Shown here in pieces: positions 14,924 through 24,270 of a DNA stretch of 64,000 nucleotides. Source of the DNA: Variovorax sp. WS11 (GTDB lineage Bacteria; Pseudomonadota; Gammaproteobacteria; Burkholderiales; Burkholderiaceae_C). Both the position numbers and the translations under genes were made by a program. Below the pieces are notes generated by a model. That model was not told the DNA's origin. It ran no database searches and saw nothing but the letters and a program-made list of their open reading frames with translations. The stretch is taken from the NCBI RefSeq assembly GCF_010499245.1, contig NZ_JAAGOW010000002.1:1035635-1099634 (forward strand), read 5' to 3'. Positions within the stretch are counted from its first letter, which is position 1; each line of letters starts with the position of its first letter.

Positions 14924-17188
14924 TCAGGCGGCAAGCGCCGCGATGTCGGCGGCACTCAATGCGCCGCTGTAGATGCGCAGGTCCTGCATGCGGCCGTTGA
15001 AGTAGGGGTCGGCCGCGTACTGCGAGCGGCCGAGCCAGTTCTGCGTCGTGTCGCCGAGCTGCCAGGGCGCAAGCGCGATCGCGTTGTTGCTGCCGGCGGC
15101 CACGCCGTCGACGTACAGCGTGCTAGTGGTGCCCGACAGGGTCACCGCGAGATGCACCCAGCGGCCGGTGGGCAAGGCGCTCGCCACGATGTTCTGCTCG
15201 CCATACCAGGTGGTGCCGGTGACGGTGAAGCGCATCGAGCCGCCGCTGTCGCGCGGCAGCAGTGCGAGGTAGGCGATGTCGCTGGAGCCGAAGTCGAACA
15301 CGCGCGCGTTGGTCGCGGCGGCGTTCCAGTACACCCACAGCGCGATGGTGAAGTCGCCGAGGCCGGCGAGCACGCCGGTGGGCAGCGCGAGGTGGCCGCT
15401 GCTGCCGTCGAGCGCCAGTGCGCCGCCACTGCTGCGGCCTGGGCCCCAGCTCGCGCCCCCCTGCAGCGTGCCGTGCTGGGCGTTGCCTCTGGCATCGGTC
15501 GCCGTGGTTCCGCTGGCCGCATCCAGCGCCAGCCGCACGCGCAACTCGGTGGGGAGTGCCGCGCGCGCCACGTTGGAAACGCTGCTCTCGCCGCTGCCGC
15601 TCACCGCGGTGACGACGTAGTACCAGATGCCGTTGCCCGGCGTGTCGGTGTAGGTGCGAGGGTCGGTGACGCTGGCGACGGTGGCGAAAGGCCCGCTCGC
15701 CGAGCTGCCGCGCTTGACCTTGTAGCTCGTTGCGCCCGCGCTGCCCCACCACGACATCAGCACCTGGCCGGCGGTGACATGGGCGGTGAGGCCGCTCGGC
15801 GGCGAGCCTGCGGCGGCCGCGTCGCGGCTGTAGGTCAGCGTGCCGAAGCTCGGCTGGTCGCCACCCCATTCGCTGCGCTCCGGGCGAATCTGGGCAGCGA
15901 TGGCGGCCACCCAGGGCGCCGCCAGGCCCTTGCGATTGACGTAGTGGTTGTAGATCGACTCCCAGGCGGGGCGCAGGTTAGGCTGCCCGCCGGTCGACAC
16001 CACGGTGAAGGTGCCTTGCCGGTTGACATAGGTCGAGAACGGCGGCGAGTAGTACTGACCGTTGCCGTCCTGCAGGTTCGACTTGGCCACGTACTCGGCG
16101 CCGGCCAGGAAACGGTTGTTCCAGTACCCGTACAGGTCCTCGCCCTGGCTCCAGGCCATCTCGCACAGCAATCCGGTCAGCGCCATGCCGAGGGTGGCGT
16201 GACCCTGGTCCCGGCCGCTTTCCTGCCACTGCCCCAGATAGCCGGGATGGAGCATGTAGACGTTGTGCGCCGCCGCACCGTTGCCGCGGCCGGTCTTGTA
16301 GTACGCGATGGCCTCGTCGTAGTGGTCGGTGCGATCGCAGAAGACGCCGATGGCCAGGATGCCGCAGATGTTGCAGAGATCCCAGTTGGCCCAGTAGTTG
16401 GTGATGTTCGCGCCGTTGTGGTTGAGCAGGAAGCTGTGGCACAGCGGATAGAAAACCTCCAGCAACAGCTTCTGGAAGCGCGCCACGCCTTCGGCCGACC
16501 ATCCCGCGTAGCTGCGCATCATCTCGGCTGCGTTGGCCCACTGGTAGCCGTAGATGCCGGCGGCGAGGAAGCGGTCGGCGTTGCCGGTGAGCGTGATCAT
16601 CGTCGAAGACCAGGCGTCGAGGTACTGCACGGCCAGATCCGCATAGGCGGCGTTGCCGGAGACCTTCCAACGCAGCGCAAACTGGTAGGCGCGCTCCATG
16701 TCCTCGACCATGGTGCGGTGGTTCTCGCCGTCGCCGCCGCGCGTCACGGTTGCCAGCGGCACGGGCGCGCGGCCCAACTGGGCGCGGCTGCTGGCGGTGA
16801 GCGCGTTCCAGCCGCTGAGCCAGGGCTGGGCGCCGGCCGCCACCTTGGTTCGCATGCGCTCGAAATCGGCATCGGTGTGCAGCAGGCCGGGGTGGACGAA
16901 CTTGCGCGCCTGCGCGACGGACTCGGAGCTGGTGGTGGCCGTGGTTTCGGTGGTTCCCGTCGTTCCGGTGGATTCGGTTCCGGTGCTTCCGGCTGTCGAG
17001 GTCGAGGAGGTCGCCGTCGCGTTCTGTGCGGTCGTGGCGCCGGTGGTGCCCGCGCTCACACCGAATCCCCCGCTCCCGCCCCCATCGCCGCAGGCCGCGG
17101 TCCCCAGCGCGGCGAAGCTTGCTGCGCCCACGCAGAAGATGCGACGATTCAATGAAACGGTGTCGTTGTCGTTTTCTGGCTGGTCCAC
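14924..17188 (-). CDS. Lipoprotein polysaccharide lyase (alginate-lyase-like) with FN3-like and LamG-like domains
   Basis: The 754-residue protein starts with a Tat-like lipoprotein signal (NRRIFCVGAASFAALGTAAC, Cys33 in the lipobox), then a Ser/Thr/Gly linker (residues 41-92). Residues about 95-455 resemble the helical alginate-lyase superfamily, with NITNYWANWDLCN near residue 261-273 and the RDQGHATLG motif at residues 326-334. A fibronectin-III-like domain (about 460-550) and a concanavalin-like LamG domain (about 560-754) follow. It should sit on the cell surface and cut a uronate-containing polysaccharide; the substrate cannot be assigned. It is a single gene between the two formate dehydrogenase loci, with no sugar transporter or regulator near it, which suggests separate acquisition. 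Confidence 0.8.
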   Translation of the reverse strand: MDQPENDNDTVSLNRRIFCVGAASFAALGTAACGDGGGSGGFGVSAGTTGATTAQNATATSSTSTAGSTGTESTGTTGTTETTATTSSESVAQARKFVHPGLLHTDADFERMRTKVAAGAQPWLSGWNALTASSRAQLGRAPVPLATVTRGGDGENHRTMVEDMERAYQFALRWKVSGNAAYADLAVQYLDAWSSTMITLTGNADRFLAAGIYGYQWANAAEMMRSYAGWSAEGVARFQKLLLEVFYPLCHSFLLNHNGANITNYWANWDLCNICGILAIGVFCDRTDHYDEAIAYYKTGRGNGAAAHNVYMLHPGYLGQWQESGRDQGHATLGMALTGLLCEMAWSQGEDLYGYWNNRFLAGAEYVAKSNLQDGNGQYYSPPFSTYVNRQGTFTVVSTGGQPNLRPAWESIYNHYVNRKGLAAPWVAAIAAQIRPERSEWGGDQPSFGTLTYSRDAAAAGSPPSGLTAHVTAGQVLMSWWGSAGATSYKVKRGSSASGPFATVASVTDPRTYTDTPGNGIWYYVVTAVSGSGESSVSNVARAALPTELRVRLALDAASGTTATDARGNAQHGTLQGGASWGPGRSSGGALALDGSSGHLALPTGVLAGLGDFTIALWVYWNAAATNARVFDFGSSDIAYLALLPRDSGGSMRFTVTGTTWYGEQNIVASALPTGRWVHLAVTLSGTTSTLYVDGVAAGSNNAIALAPWQLGDTTQNWLGRSQYAADPYFNGRMQDLRIYSGALSAADIAALAA

Positions 17189-17207
17189 TTTTGACTTGGC
17201 ATAGTTA

Positions 17208-17230
17208 TGCTGGATAAGTAACGTCCAGCA
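17208..17230. promoter_or_regulatory. Inverted repeat upstream of the lyase gene
   Basis: Perfect 7-bp arms TGCTGGA (17208-17214) and TCCAGCA (17224-17230) are separated by 9 bp and lie 20-42 bp upstream of the lyase ATG. The position suits an operator near the promoter. The rest of the 173-bp gap to fdsA holds nothing else I can name. Confidence 0.4.
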
Positions 17231-17361
17231 ACATACATGCCACCGCTGCAGCCATGGTCGCCGCCCACCGAAGCGCGCATGGCACGCATGCTCGCGGGGC
17301 GACAGGCAGCGTCAGAAAGACGCTCGATACGCCAAAAATGTCACACCCGAGGTGCCGCTTT

Positions 17362-20259
17362 TCACTGCGCCGCTGGTGTTTCCACTCTTTCGACTGCCCC
17401 GGTCCCGTAGCCCGCGGCGGCCACCGGCGCGCCGCCCGGCAGCACCTGCACCGCGCAGTACTTGAACTCGGGGATCTTGCCCATCGGATCGAGGGCGGCG
17501 TTGGTCATCAGGTTTGCGGCGGCCTCGTAGTAGGCGAAGGGCACGAAGACCGCGCCGTTCGGCGTGCCGTCGTCGCGCCGCACGTGGATCGCAACCTCGC
17601 CGCGGCGCGAGCGGATGGTGATCACGTCGCCGGCCTGCAACCCCAGCGCATCGAGGTCGCCCTGGTTCATGGAGGCCGTGGCCATGGGCTCCAGCGCATC
17701 GAGCACCATCGCGCGCCGCGTCATGCTGCCGGTGTGCCAGTGCTCCAACTGGCGACCGGTGATCAGCACGAAGGGGTACTGCGCATCGGGCCGCTCGTCG
17801 GCCGGGATGATGTCGGCCGGCACCAGCTTCACGCGGCCGTCCGCGGTCGGAAAGCTGTCGATGAAGACGGTCGGCTGGCCCGGGTCGTCGACGCTCAGGC
17901 AGGGATAGGTCACGCTGGACTCGCGCTCGAGGCGCTCCCAGCTGATGCCGCTGATGGCGGCGTGCATGGCCTGGCGCATTTCGTCGTAGACGGCGGCGAC
18001 GCCGCATTCCTCGCCTTCGTAGTTCCAGGGCAATCCCATGCGCTGGGCGAGCTGCTGGATGATCCACAAGTCGGGCTTCGCATCGCCCGGCGGATTCAAC
18101 GCGCGCTTGCCCAACTGCACCATGCGGTCGGTGTTGCTCACCGTCCCGGTCTTCTCGGGCCAGGCGCTGGCAGGCAGCACCACGTCGGCCAGCCAAGCGG
18201 TCTCGGTCATGAAGATGTCCTGCACCACCAGGTGCTCGAGGCTTGCGAGCGCGTGGCGCGCATGGTTGAGGTCCGGGTCGCTCATGGCCGGGTTCTCGCC
18301 CATGATGTACATGCCGCGGATCTTGTGCGGATCGTCCTCCGGGGCCAGCGCCTTGTGCATGATCTCGACCACCGTGTAGCCGGGCTCCTCGTCGAGCGGC
18401 ACGCCCCAGAAGTTCTCGAACCAGGCATGCGCATCGGCGTTGTCCACGCGCTGGTAGTTGGGAAACATCATCGGGATCAGCCCCGCATCGCTCGCGCCCT
18501 GCACATTGTTCTGGCCGCGCAGCGGATGCAGGCCCGAGCCGGGCTTGCCGATCTGACCGGTGACCGTGACCAGCGCGATCAGGCAGCGCGCGTTGTCGGT
18601 GCCGTGCACATGCTGGCTGATGCCCATGCCCCACAGCACCATCGCGCCCTTCGCAGCGGCAAAGGCGCGCGCCACCTCGCGCAGCGTCTCGGCCGGGATG
18701 CCGCAGATCGGCGCCATGGCCTCGGGGCTGTAGCCCTTGACGTTCTCGCGCAGCGCCTCGAAGTTGCTGGCGCGATCGCGCACGAAGGCCTCGTCGACCA
18801 GGCCTTCGTCGATCACCGCGTGGATCAGCGCGTTGAGCATGGCCACGTCGGTGTCGGCCTTGAACTGCAGGGTGCGCCAGGCGTGCCGGCCGATGTCGGT
18901 GATGCGCGGGTCGGCCAGCACGATCTTCGCGCCGCGCTTGGCTGCGTTCTTCATCCAGGTGGCGGCCACCGGGTGGTTGGCGGTGGGGTTGGAGCCGATG
19001 ACGAAGATCAGCTCCGCATGCTCGACGTCGTTGACCTGGTTGCTCACCGCGCCCGAGCCCACGCCTTCGAGCAGCGCCGCCACGCTGGAGGCATGGCACA
19101 GCCGCGTGCAGTGGTCCACGTTGTTGCTGCCGAAGCCGATGCGCACCAGCTTCTGGAACAGGTAGGCCTCCTCGTTGCTGCCCTTGGCGGAGCCGAAGCC
19201 GGCCAGGGCCTTGTTGCCGTGCGTGTCGCGCAGGTCCTTGAGCTTGCCGCCAGCGAGTGCGAGCGCCTCTTCCCAGGTCGCTTCGCGGAAGGCGTCGTGC
19301 CAGTCGCCGGGACGCGGTGCGTCGCTGAAGTCCTTGGGCACGCCGGGCTTTCGGATCAGCGGCACGGTCAGGCGCTGCGGATGGTGCGCGTAGTCGAAGC
19401 CGAAGCGGCCCTTGACGCAGAGCCGGCCATGGTTGGCCGGGCCGTCGCGGCCGTCGACGCTGACGATCTTCTCGTCCTTGACGTTGTAGGTGATCAGGCA
19501 GCCCACGCCGCAGAAGGGGCAGACCGAATCGACCTTGCGGTCGACCTGCTGAGATCCGATGTGGCTCTTGGGCATCAGCGCGCCGGTGGGGCAGGCCTGC
19601 ACGCATTCGCCGCAGGCCACGCAGGTGCTGTCGCCCATGGGGTCGTCGAGGTCGAAGACGATCTTCGAGCCGGCGCCGCGCAGGGCGTAGCCGATGACGT
19701 CGTTGACCTGCTCCTCGCGGCAGGCGCGCACGCAGCGGTTGCACTGGATGCAGGCGTCGAGGTTGACGGCCATGGCGGGGTGGGAGAGGTCGGGCTGCGG
19801 TTGCTCGCGGCGCAGGGCCTTGAGGGCGGGGCGGACTTGGACGGCCAGGCGCTGGGCCCAGTCGCTGAGCTCGCCGTGCTGGCCCACCGGCGTGCCCTCC
19901 GCCACGCCCGCATCGTTCCACTTGTACCCCTCATCCGGCATATCCGACAGCAGCATCTCCACCACCATCCGCTGGCTCTTCAACGCCCGGTCGCTGGTGG
20001 CCTGCACCTCCATGCCGGCGGTCACATTGCGGCAGCAGCTCGGCGCCAGCACGCGCTCGCCCTTGATCTCCACCACGCAGGAGCGGCAGTTGCCATCCGC
20101 CCGCAGCCCTTCCTTGTAGCAAAGCCGCGGGATCTCCACCCCATGCCGCTGCGCGGCCTGCAGGATGCTCTCGCCCTCGAAGGCCCGGACCGCACGCCCG
20201 TCGAGCGTGAACGCGACCGTCTGCGGCATCAGTTCGTTCAGCTTGGCGGGCGCGTTCAT
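17362..20259 (-). CDS. fdsA: FdsA, NAD-dependent formate dehydrogenase alpha subunit
   Basis: This 965-residue soluble molybdoenzyme subunit oxidises formate and passes electrons to FdsB for NAD+ reduction. Order of cofactor sites: N-terminal [2Fe-2S] (C47, C58, C61, C75), two ferredoxin-like [4Fe-4S] sites (C170/173/176/180 and C213/216/219/223), the [4Fe-4S] of the catalytic domain (C247, C250, C254, C281), and the molybdenum ligand Cys388 in HCTRLCHASS. There is no signal peptide. The ATG overlaps the stop of the fused fdsGB gene (ATGA, 20256-20259). The fdsC and fdsD genes that follow fdsA in Cupriavidus are absent here. The open frame extends upstream of this ATG but only as a shadow of fdsGB. 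Confidence 0.94.
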   Translation of the reverse strand: MNAPAKLNELMPQTVAFTLDGRAVRAFEGESILQAAQRHGVEIPRLCYKEGLRADGNCRSCVVEIKGERVLAPSCCRNVTAGMEVQATSDRALKSQRMVVEMLLSDMPDEGYKWNDAGVAEGTPVGQHGELSDWAQRLAVQVRPALKALRREQPQPDLSHPAMAVNLDACIQCNRCVRACREEQVNDVIGYALRGAGSKIVFDLDDPMGDSTCVACGECVQACPTGALMPKSHIGSQQVDRKVDSVCPFCGVGCLITYNVKDEKIVSVDGRDGPANHGRLCVKGRFGFDYAHHPQRLTVPLIRKPGVPKDFSDAPRPGDWHDAFREATWEEALALAGGKLKDLRDTHGNKALAGFGSAKGSNEEAYLFQKLVRIGFGSNNVDHCTRLCHASSVAALLEGVGSGAVSNQVNDVEHAELIFVIGSNPTANHPVAATWMKNAAKRGAKIVLADPRITDIGRHAWRTLQFKADTDVAMLNALIHAVIDEGLVDEAFVRDRASNFEALRENVKGYSPEAMAPICGIPAETLREVARAFAAAKGAMVLWGMGISQHVHGTDNARCLIALVTVTGQIGKPGSGLHPLRGQNNVQGASDAGLIPMMFPNYQRVDNADAHAWFENFWGVPLDEEPGYTVVEIMHKALAPEDDPHKIRGMYIMGENPAMSDPDLNHARHALASLEHLVVQDIFMTETAWLADVVLPASAWPEKTGTVSNTDRMVQLGKRALNPPGDAKPDLWIIQQLAQRMGLPWNYEGEECGVAAVYDEMRQAMHAAISGISWERLERESSVTYPCLSVDDPGQPTVFIDSFPTADGRVKLVPADIIPADERPDAQYPFVLITGRQLEHWHTGSMTRRAMVLDALEPMATASMNQGDLDALGLQAGDVITIRSRRGEVAIHVRRDDGTPNGAVFVPFAYYEAAANLMTNAALDPMGKIPEFKYCAVQVLPGGAPVAAAGYGTGAVERVETPAAQ

Positions 20260-22055
20260 TCGATCTCCTGCGCAAAGTACTTCTGCACGCAACGAATCGG
20301 ATTGGGCGCCGCCTGCCCCAGGCCGCAGATCGACGCATCCCCCATGACTTGCGCCAGGTCTTCCAGCGTGGCCTGGTCCCACACCGGCGCCTCCATCAGC
20401 GCTGCCGCCTTGGCCGTGCCCACGCGGCAGGGCGTGCACTGGCCGCAGCTCTCGTGCTCGAAAAATCGCATCACGTTGCGCGCCGCGTCGCGCGCCCGGT
20501 CGTGCTGGCTCAGCACCATGACGGCGGCCGAGCCGATGAAGCAGCCGTGCGGCTGCAGGGTGTCGAAGTCCAGCGGGATGTCGCTCATGCGGGCCGGCAG
20601 AATGCCGCCCGACGCACCGCCGGGCAGGTAGGCGTAGAGCGGGTGGCCGTCCAGCATGCCGCCGCAATACTCGTCGATCAGCTCCCGAACCGTGATACCC
20701 GCGGGCGCGAGCTTGACGCCGGGCTGCTTCACCCGCCCGCTCACGCTGAAGCTGCGCAGCCCCTTGCGCCCGTGGCGGCCGAAGCCGCTGAACCACTGGG
20801 GCCCCTTCTCGACGATGTCGCGCACCCAGTAAAGGGTCTCGAAGTTGTGCTCCAGCGTGGGCCGGCCGAACAGGCCGACCTGCGCGATGTAGGGCGGGCG
20901 CATGCGGGGTTCGCCGCGCTTGCCCTCGATGCTCTCGATCATCGCGGACTCCTCGCCGCAGATGTAGGCGCCGGCGCCGCGCCGGAGCTCGATGCGCGGC
21001 ATCTCGCAGGGCGGATCGGCCTGGAGTTTCGCGAGCTCGGCCTCCAGCAGCGCGCGGCAGTCGTGGTATTCGTCCCGCAGGTAGATGTAGCAGGCCTCGG
21101 TGCCCACCACCTGCGCCGCGATCAGCACGCCCTCGAGGAAGCGGTGCGGATCGCGCTCCAGGTAGACGCGGTCCTTGAAGGTGCCGGGCTCGCCCTCGTC
21201 GATGTTCACCGCCATCAGCCGCGGCGCCGGCTGCTCGCGCACGATGCGCCACTTGCGCCCGGCCGGAAAGCCCGCGCCGCCGAGGCCGCGCAGGCCGGAG
21301 TCCTCCATGGCCTGGAGCACGGCCTCGGCGTCCTGCTCGCCGTTGACCAGCGCTGCCGCGAGCGCGTAGCCGCCGTTGGCACGGTAGGTGGCGTAGTCGG
21401 TGAAGGCGGGCAGCGGCTGCACCGCATCGGGCGGCGGCGTCACGCTTTTCTCGGTGAAGGCGGAGGGCACGAAATGGCCGGTCTCGCGCGGCGCCGGGGC
21501 GGATTCCAGCGCCTGCAGAATCTTGTCTGCGTCGGCCATGGGCACGGCGCGCTGGTGCACTGCCGCGGCCGGCGCCTGCTCGCAGCGGCCGATGCAGGGC
21601 GCTGCGATCACGCGCACGTCTTCGCGGCCCGCTGCGCCCAGCAAGGCGGGCAGCCGCGCCAGCAGGTCCTGCGCGCCGGCCAGCTCGCAGGCCAACCCGT
21701 CGCACACACGCACCGTGAGGCCGGGCGCCTGCTCGTCGCCGCGCAGGATCTCGAAGTGGTGATAGAAGGTCGCGACCTCGTAGACCTCGGCCATCGGGAT
21801 GTTCGTCAAAGAGGCCAGCGCCACCAGGTGCCGGTCGTGCAGGCCGAGGCAAGCGTCGTTGAGCCGGTGCAGGTGCTCGATCAGCAGGTCGCGCCGAAAG
21901 CCGCCGTCGGGCCGCGGGCCGATGAGGGCGCGCACCTCGTCGAGCGCTGCGGCCTCGGGCTGGCGCCCCTTGAGCTTGCTCTTGCGGCGGATGCGCTCGC
22001 GCAGCTGGTCAGGGGTGGCGAGCGGGATCGCCGTGATCGTATTGGGAGAATTCAT
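20256..22055 (-). CDS. fdsB: Fused FdsG-FdsB, diaphorase subunit of NAD-dependent formate dehydrogenase
   Basis: One 599-residue chain joins a NuoE/FdsG-like thioredoxin-fold domain (about residues 15-185) to a NuoF/FdsB domain (about 215-599). The first holds [2Fe-2S] cysteines C118, C123, C154 and C158. The second has the FMN loop GLGGAGFPAGRKW near residue 257, IDEGEPGTFKDR near 285, GAGAYICGEE near 360, and the [4Fe-4S] site ESCGQCTPC with a later SICGLGQ. It takes electrons from FdsA and reduces NAD+. In Cupriavidus fdsG and fdsB are separate genes. A GTG six codons upstream is an alternative start, but the ATG has CAGG just before it. Confidence 0.92.
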   Translation of the reverse strand: MNSPNTITAIPLATPDQLRERIRRKSKLKGRQPEAAALDEVRALIGPRPDGGFRRDLLIEHLHRLNDACLGLHDRHLVALASLTNIPMAEVYEVATFYHHFEILRGDEQAPGLTVRVCDGLACELAGAQDLLARLPALLGAAGREDVRVIAAPCIGRCEQAPAAAVHQRAVPMADADKILQALESAPAPRETGHFVPSAFTEKSVTPPPDAVQPLPAFTDYATYRANGGYALAAALVNGEQDAEAVLQAMEDSGLRGLGGAGFPAGRKWRIVREQPAPRLMAVNIDEGEPGTFKDRVYLERDPHRFLEGVLIAAQVVGTEACYIYLRDEYHDCRALLEAELAKLQADPPCEMPRIELRRGAGAYICGEESAMIESIEGKRGEPRMRPPYIAQVGLFGRPTLEHNFETLYWVRDIVEKGPQWFSGFGRHGRKGLRSFSVSGRVKQPGVKLAPAGITVRELIDEYCGGMLDGHPLYAYLPGGASGGILPARMSDIPLDFDTLQPHGCFIGSAAVMVLSQHDRARDAARNVMRFFEHESCGQCTPCRVGTAKAAALMEAPVWDQATLEDLAQVMGDASICGLGQAAPNPIRCVQKYFAQEIE

Positions 22056-22106
22056 TGCCTGGTCCGTCGACACGGATTGGGTGTGCCTTCCCGACTGTGG
22101 CGCGCC

Positions 22107-22122
22107 TTGCCGCTTTCGGCAA
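22107..22122. promoter_or_regulatory. Perfect dyad TTGCCG-N4-CGGCAA between the LysR gene and fdsGB
   Basis: The 16-bp dyad (6-bp arms, 4-bp spacer) lies 52-67 bp upstream of the fdsGB ATG in a 90-bp gap. It has no T-run and so is unlikely to be a terminator. It is a candidate binding site for the LysR-type regulator encoded just upstream. Confidence 0.45.
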
Positions 22123-22145
22123 ATTGCATCGGCGCATCGCGCGAT

Positions 22146-23102
22146 TCAAGAAATAAATGATGCGGTGCCACGAAGCGACCCGCTGTGCGCCGCGACTTCC
22201 TGCTGCCATTCGGGACTCTGGATCAGCGCCAGCGCCGCGTCCAGGGCGCGCGAGGGCCGCACGGCCGTCTGGGTCATGAATCCGATGGGCGTGCGCACCT
22301 CCGGCGCCACCAGCGGCAGCGCTTCCAGCCCGCCGTGGCTGCGGATGGCATCGACCATGGCGCCGGGCAGCACCGCGCAGACCTCTCCGGCACCGACGCT
22401 GAGCGCCAGCGTCAGCACCGAATTGGTCTCGATGGCGGGGGTTACCGTCACGCCCGCCGTCGCGAAGGCCTGGTCGAGGATGAAGCGGTTGTGCATCTCC
22501 GGCGTCAGCAGGCACAAGGGCAGCCGGCCCGCCTCGGCCCAGCCGATGGGCTCACCGATTTGCAGCGCCTGCGTATGGGCCGAGCGGCGCACCAGGAAGT
22601 AGTGCTCGATGCTCTGCGGCCAGGCCGTGAGCTTGACTTCGCGCACGTGCATGCGCTCCGTGTAGCCGAGCGCGATGTCCAGCGACAGGCTCTCCAGCCC
22701 GGTCTCGAGCTCGACCGAGCTCATCGACAGCACGGTCGGCGCGATGCCCGGATGGCGCGCCTGCAGCCGCCCGGCGAAGCGCGTGAGGATCGGGATCGCC
22801 GTGGGCACCGCGGCCATGCGCAGGCTGCCGCGCGGGTGCGCCTCCTCGCTCTTGAGCAGCTGCTGCAGCACCTCGTTCTCGTGCAGCATGCGGTGCGCGG
22901 CGGCCAGCACCGCCTCGCCCTCGTGCGTGAGGCCGGCGTAGGTGCGCCCGCGCTTGACGATCACCACGCCGAACTCCGACTCCAGCGCCCGCAATGCATT
23001 CGACAAGGCCGGCTGCGTGATGTAGCAGGCCTGCGCGGCGCGGCCGAAATGGCGGTGCTCGCTCAGCGCGACCAGATAGCGCATCGAGGCGAGCAGGTTC
23101 AT
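22146..23102 (-). CDS. LysR-family regulator, probably of the fds operon
   Basis: This 318-residue transcription factor has an N-terminal winged helix-turn-helix (about residues 17-36, HFGRAAQACYITQPALSNAL) and a C-terminal effector-binding domain. It is encoded on the same strand and directly upstream of fdsGB-fdsA, 10 bp after mrp. LysR-type FdsR proteins control fds operons in other Proteobacteria, so formate-responsive control is likely. LysR regulators are usually divergent from their target; here the gene is collinear and could be co-transcribed with mrp and fds. The ligand is not known from sequence. Confidence 0.88.
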   Translation of the reverse strand: MNLLASMRYLVALSEHRHFGRAAQACYITQPALSNALRALESEFGVVIVKRGRTYAGLTHEGEAVLAAAHRMLHENEVLQQLLKSEEAHPRGSLRMAAVPTAIPILTRFAGRLQARHPGIAPTVLSMSSVELETGLESLSLDIALGYTERMHVREVKLTAWPQSIEHYFLVRRSAHTQALQIGEPIGWAEAGRLPLCLLTPEMHNRFILDQAFATAGVTVTPAIETNSVLTLALSVGAGEVCAVLPGAMVDAIRSHGGLEALPLVAPEVRTPIGFMTQTAVRPSRALDAALALIQSPEWQQEVAAHSGSLRGTASFIS

Positions 23103-23112
23103 GCGGCGTGGT

Positions 23113-24204
23113 TCAGGTGTTCTTGCTGACGGTGATGGTCGGGAACTTGGCCGAGAAATCCTTGGCCTTCTCGGCGATGCCCACCGCGACGCGGCGCGCG
23201 ACCGCCTTGTAGATGCCCGCGACCTCGCCGTCGGGATCGGCCACCACCGTCGGCTTGCCGCTGTCGGCCTGCAGCCGGATGTTGATGTCCAGCGGCAGCG
23301 CGCCCAGGTAGGCCATGTCGTATTGCTCGGCCATCTTCTTGCCGCCCTCGGCGCCGAAGATGTGCTCGACGTGGCCGCAGTTGGAGCACACGTGCACCGC
23401 CATGTTCTCGACGATGCCGAGGATGGGCACGCCCACCTTCTCGAACATCTTGATGCCCTTCCTGGCGTCGAGCAGCGCGATGTCCTGCGGCGTGGTCACG
23501 ATCACCGCGCCGGTCATCGGCACGCGCTGCGACAGCGTGAGCTGGATGTCGCCGGTGCCGGGGGGCATGTCGACGATCAGGTAGTCGAGGTCCTTCCAGT
23601 TGGTCTGGCGCAGGAGCTGCTCCAGCGCCTGCGTGGCCATCGGGCCGCGCCAGATCATGGCCTCGTCCTGGTCGACCAGGAAGCCGATGGACATGACCTG
23701 CACGCCGTGGTTCTCCAGCGGCTCCATGGTCTTGCCGTCCTCGCTCTCGGGCCGGCGCGAGATGCCCAGCATCATCGGCTGGCTGGGGCCGTAGATGTCG
23801 GCATCGAGCAGGCCGACGCTGGCGCCCTCGGCCGCCAGCGCAAGCGCGAGGTTGGCGGCGGTGGTGCTCTTGCCCACGCCGCCCTTGCCCGAGGCCACGG
23901 CGATGATGTTCTTGACGTTGGGCATCAGCTGCACGCCGCGCTGCACCGCATGGCTGATCACCTTGGTCGCGATGTTGGCCGAGACGTTCTCGACCCCCGG
24001 CACGGCCTTCGCCGCCGCCACCAGCGCCTTGCGCAGCGCCGGGGCCTGGCTCTTGGCAGGGTAGCCGAGCTCGATGTCGAAGGAGACATCGCCTTCGTGG
24101 ATCTGTAGATTCTTCAGCGCCTTGGTGCTGACGAAGTCCTTGCCCGTGTTGGGATCGAGGACGGTCTTGAGCGCTTCGTTGAGCGCCTGGGGTGTAACGG
24201 TCAT
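23113..24204 (-). CDS. mrp: Mrp/ApbC iron-sulfur cluster carrier ATPase
   Basis: This 363-residue P-loop ATPase of the Mrp/NBP35 family delivers iron-sulfur clusters to target proteins. It has an N-terminal MIP18-like domain (about residues 1-85), the deviant Walker A motif SGKGGVGKS at residues 105-113, and the cluster-binding CxxC at C273 and C276 (HVCSNCGH). Its position directly before the LysR-fds genes may help load the many clusters of the Fds enzyme, but mrp is a general housekeeping gene. In E. coli mrp is divergent from and adjacent to metG; here metG is 9.6 kb away. Confidence 0.95.
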   Translation of the reverse strand: MTVTPQALNEALKTVLDPNTGKDFVSTKALKNLQIHEGDVSFDIELGYPAKSQAPALRKALVAAAKAVPGVENVSANIATKVISHAVQRGVQLMPNVKNIIAVASGKGGVGKSTTAANLALALAAEGASVGLLDADIYGPSQPMMLGISRRPESEDGKTMEPLENHGVQVMSIGFLVDQDEAMIWRGPMATQALEQLLRQTNWKDLDYLIVDMPPGTGDIQLTLSQRVPMTGAVIVTTPQDIALLDARKGIKMFEKVGVPILGIVENMAVHVCSNCGHVEHIFGAEGGKKMAEQYDMAYLGALPLDINIRLQADSGKPTVVADPDGEVAGIYKAVARRVAVGIAEKAKDFSAKFPTITVSKNT

Positions 24205-24270
24205 GGGGGCTCCTGATGGCCGGTAGTCTAGTGCGGTGCCGGGAGCAGGCCCGGCAGCGACCGCTTCACC

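Noticed and set aside
17362..21852. FdsA frame open far upstream of its ATG, suggesting a fusion with the FdsB region
   Set aside because: The upstream part is an out-of-frame copy of the fused fdsGB gene; the ATG at 20259 overlaps the fdsGB stop and gives a normal FdsA N-terminus.
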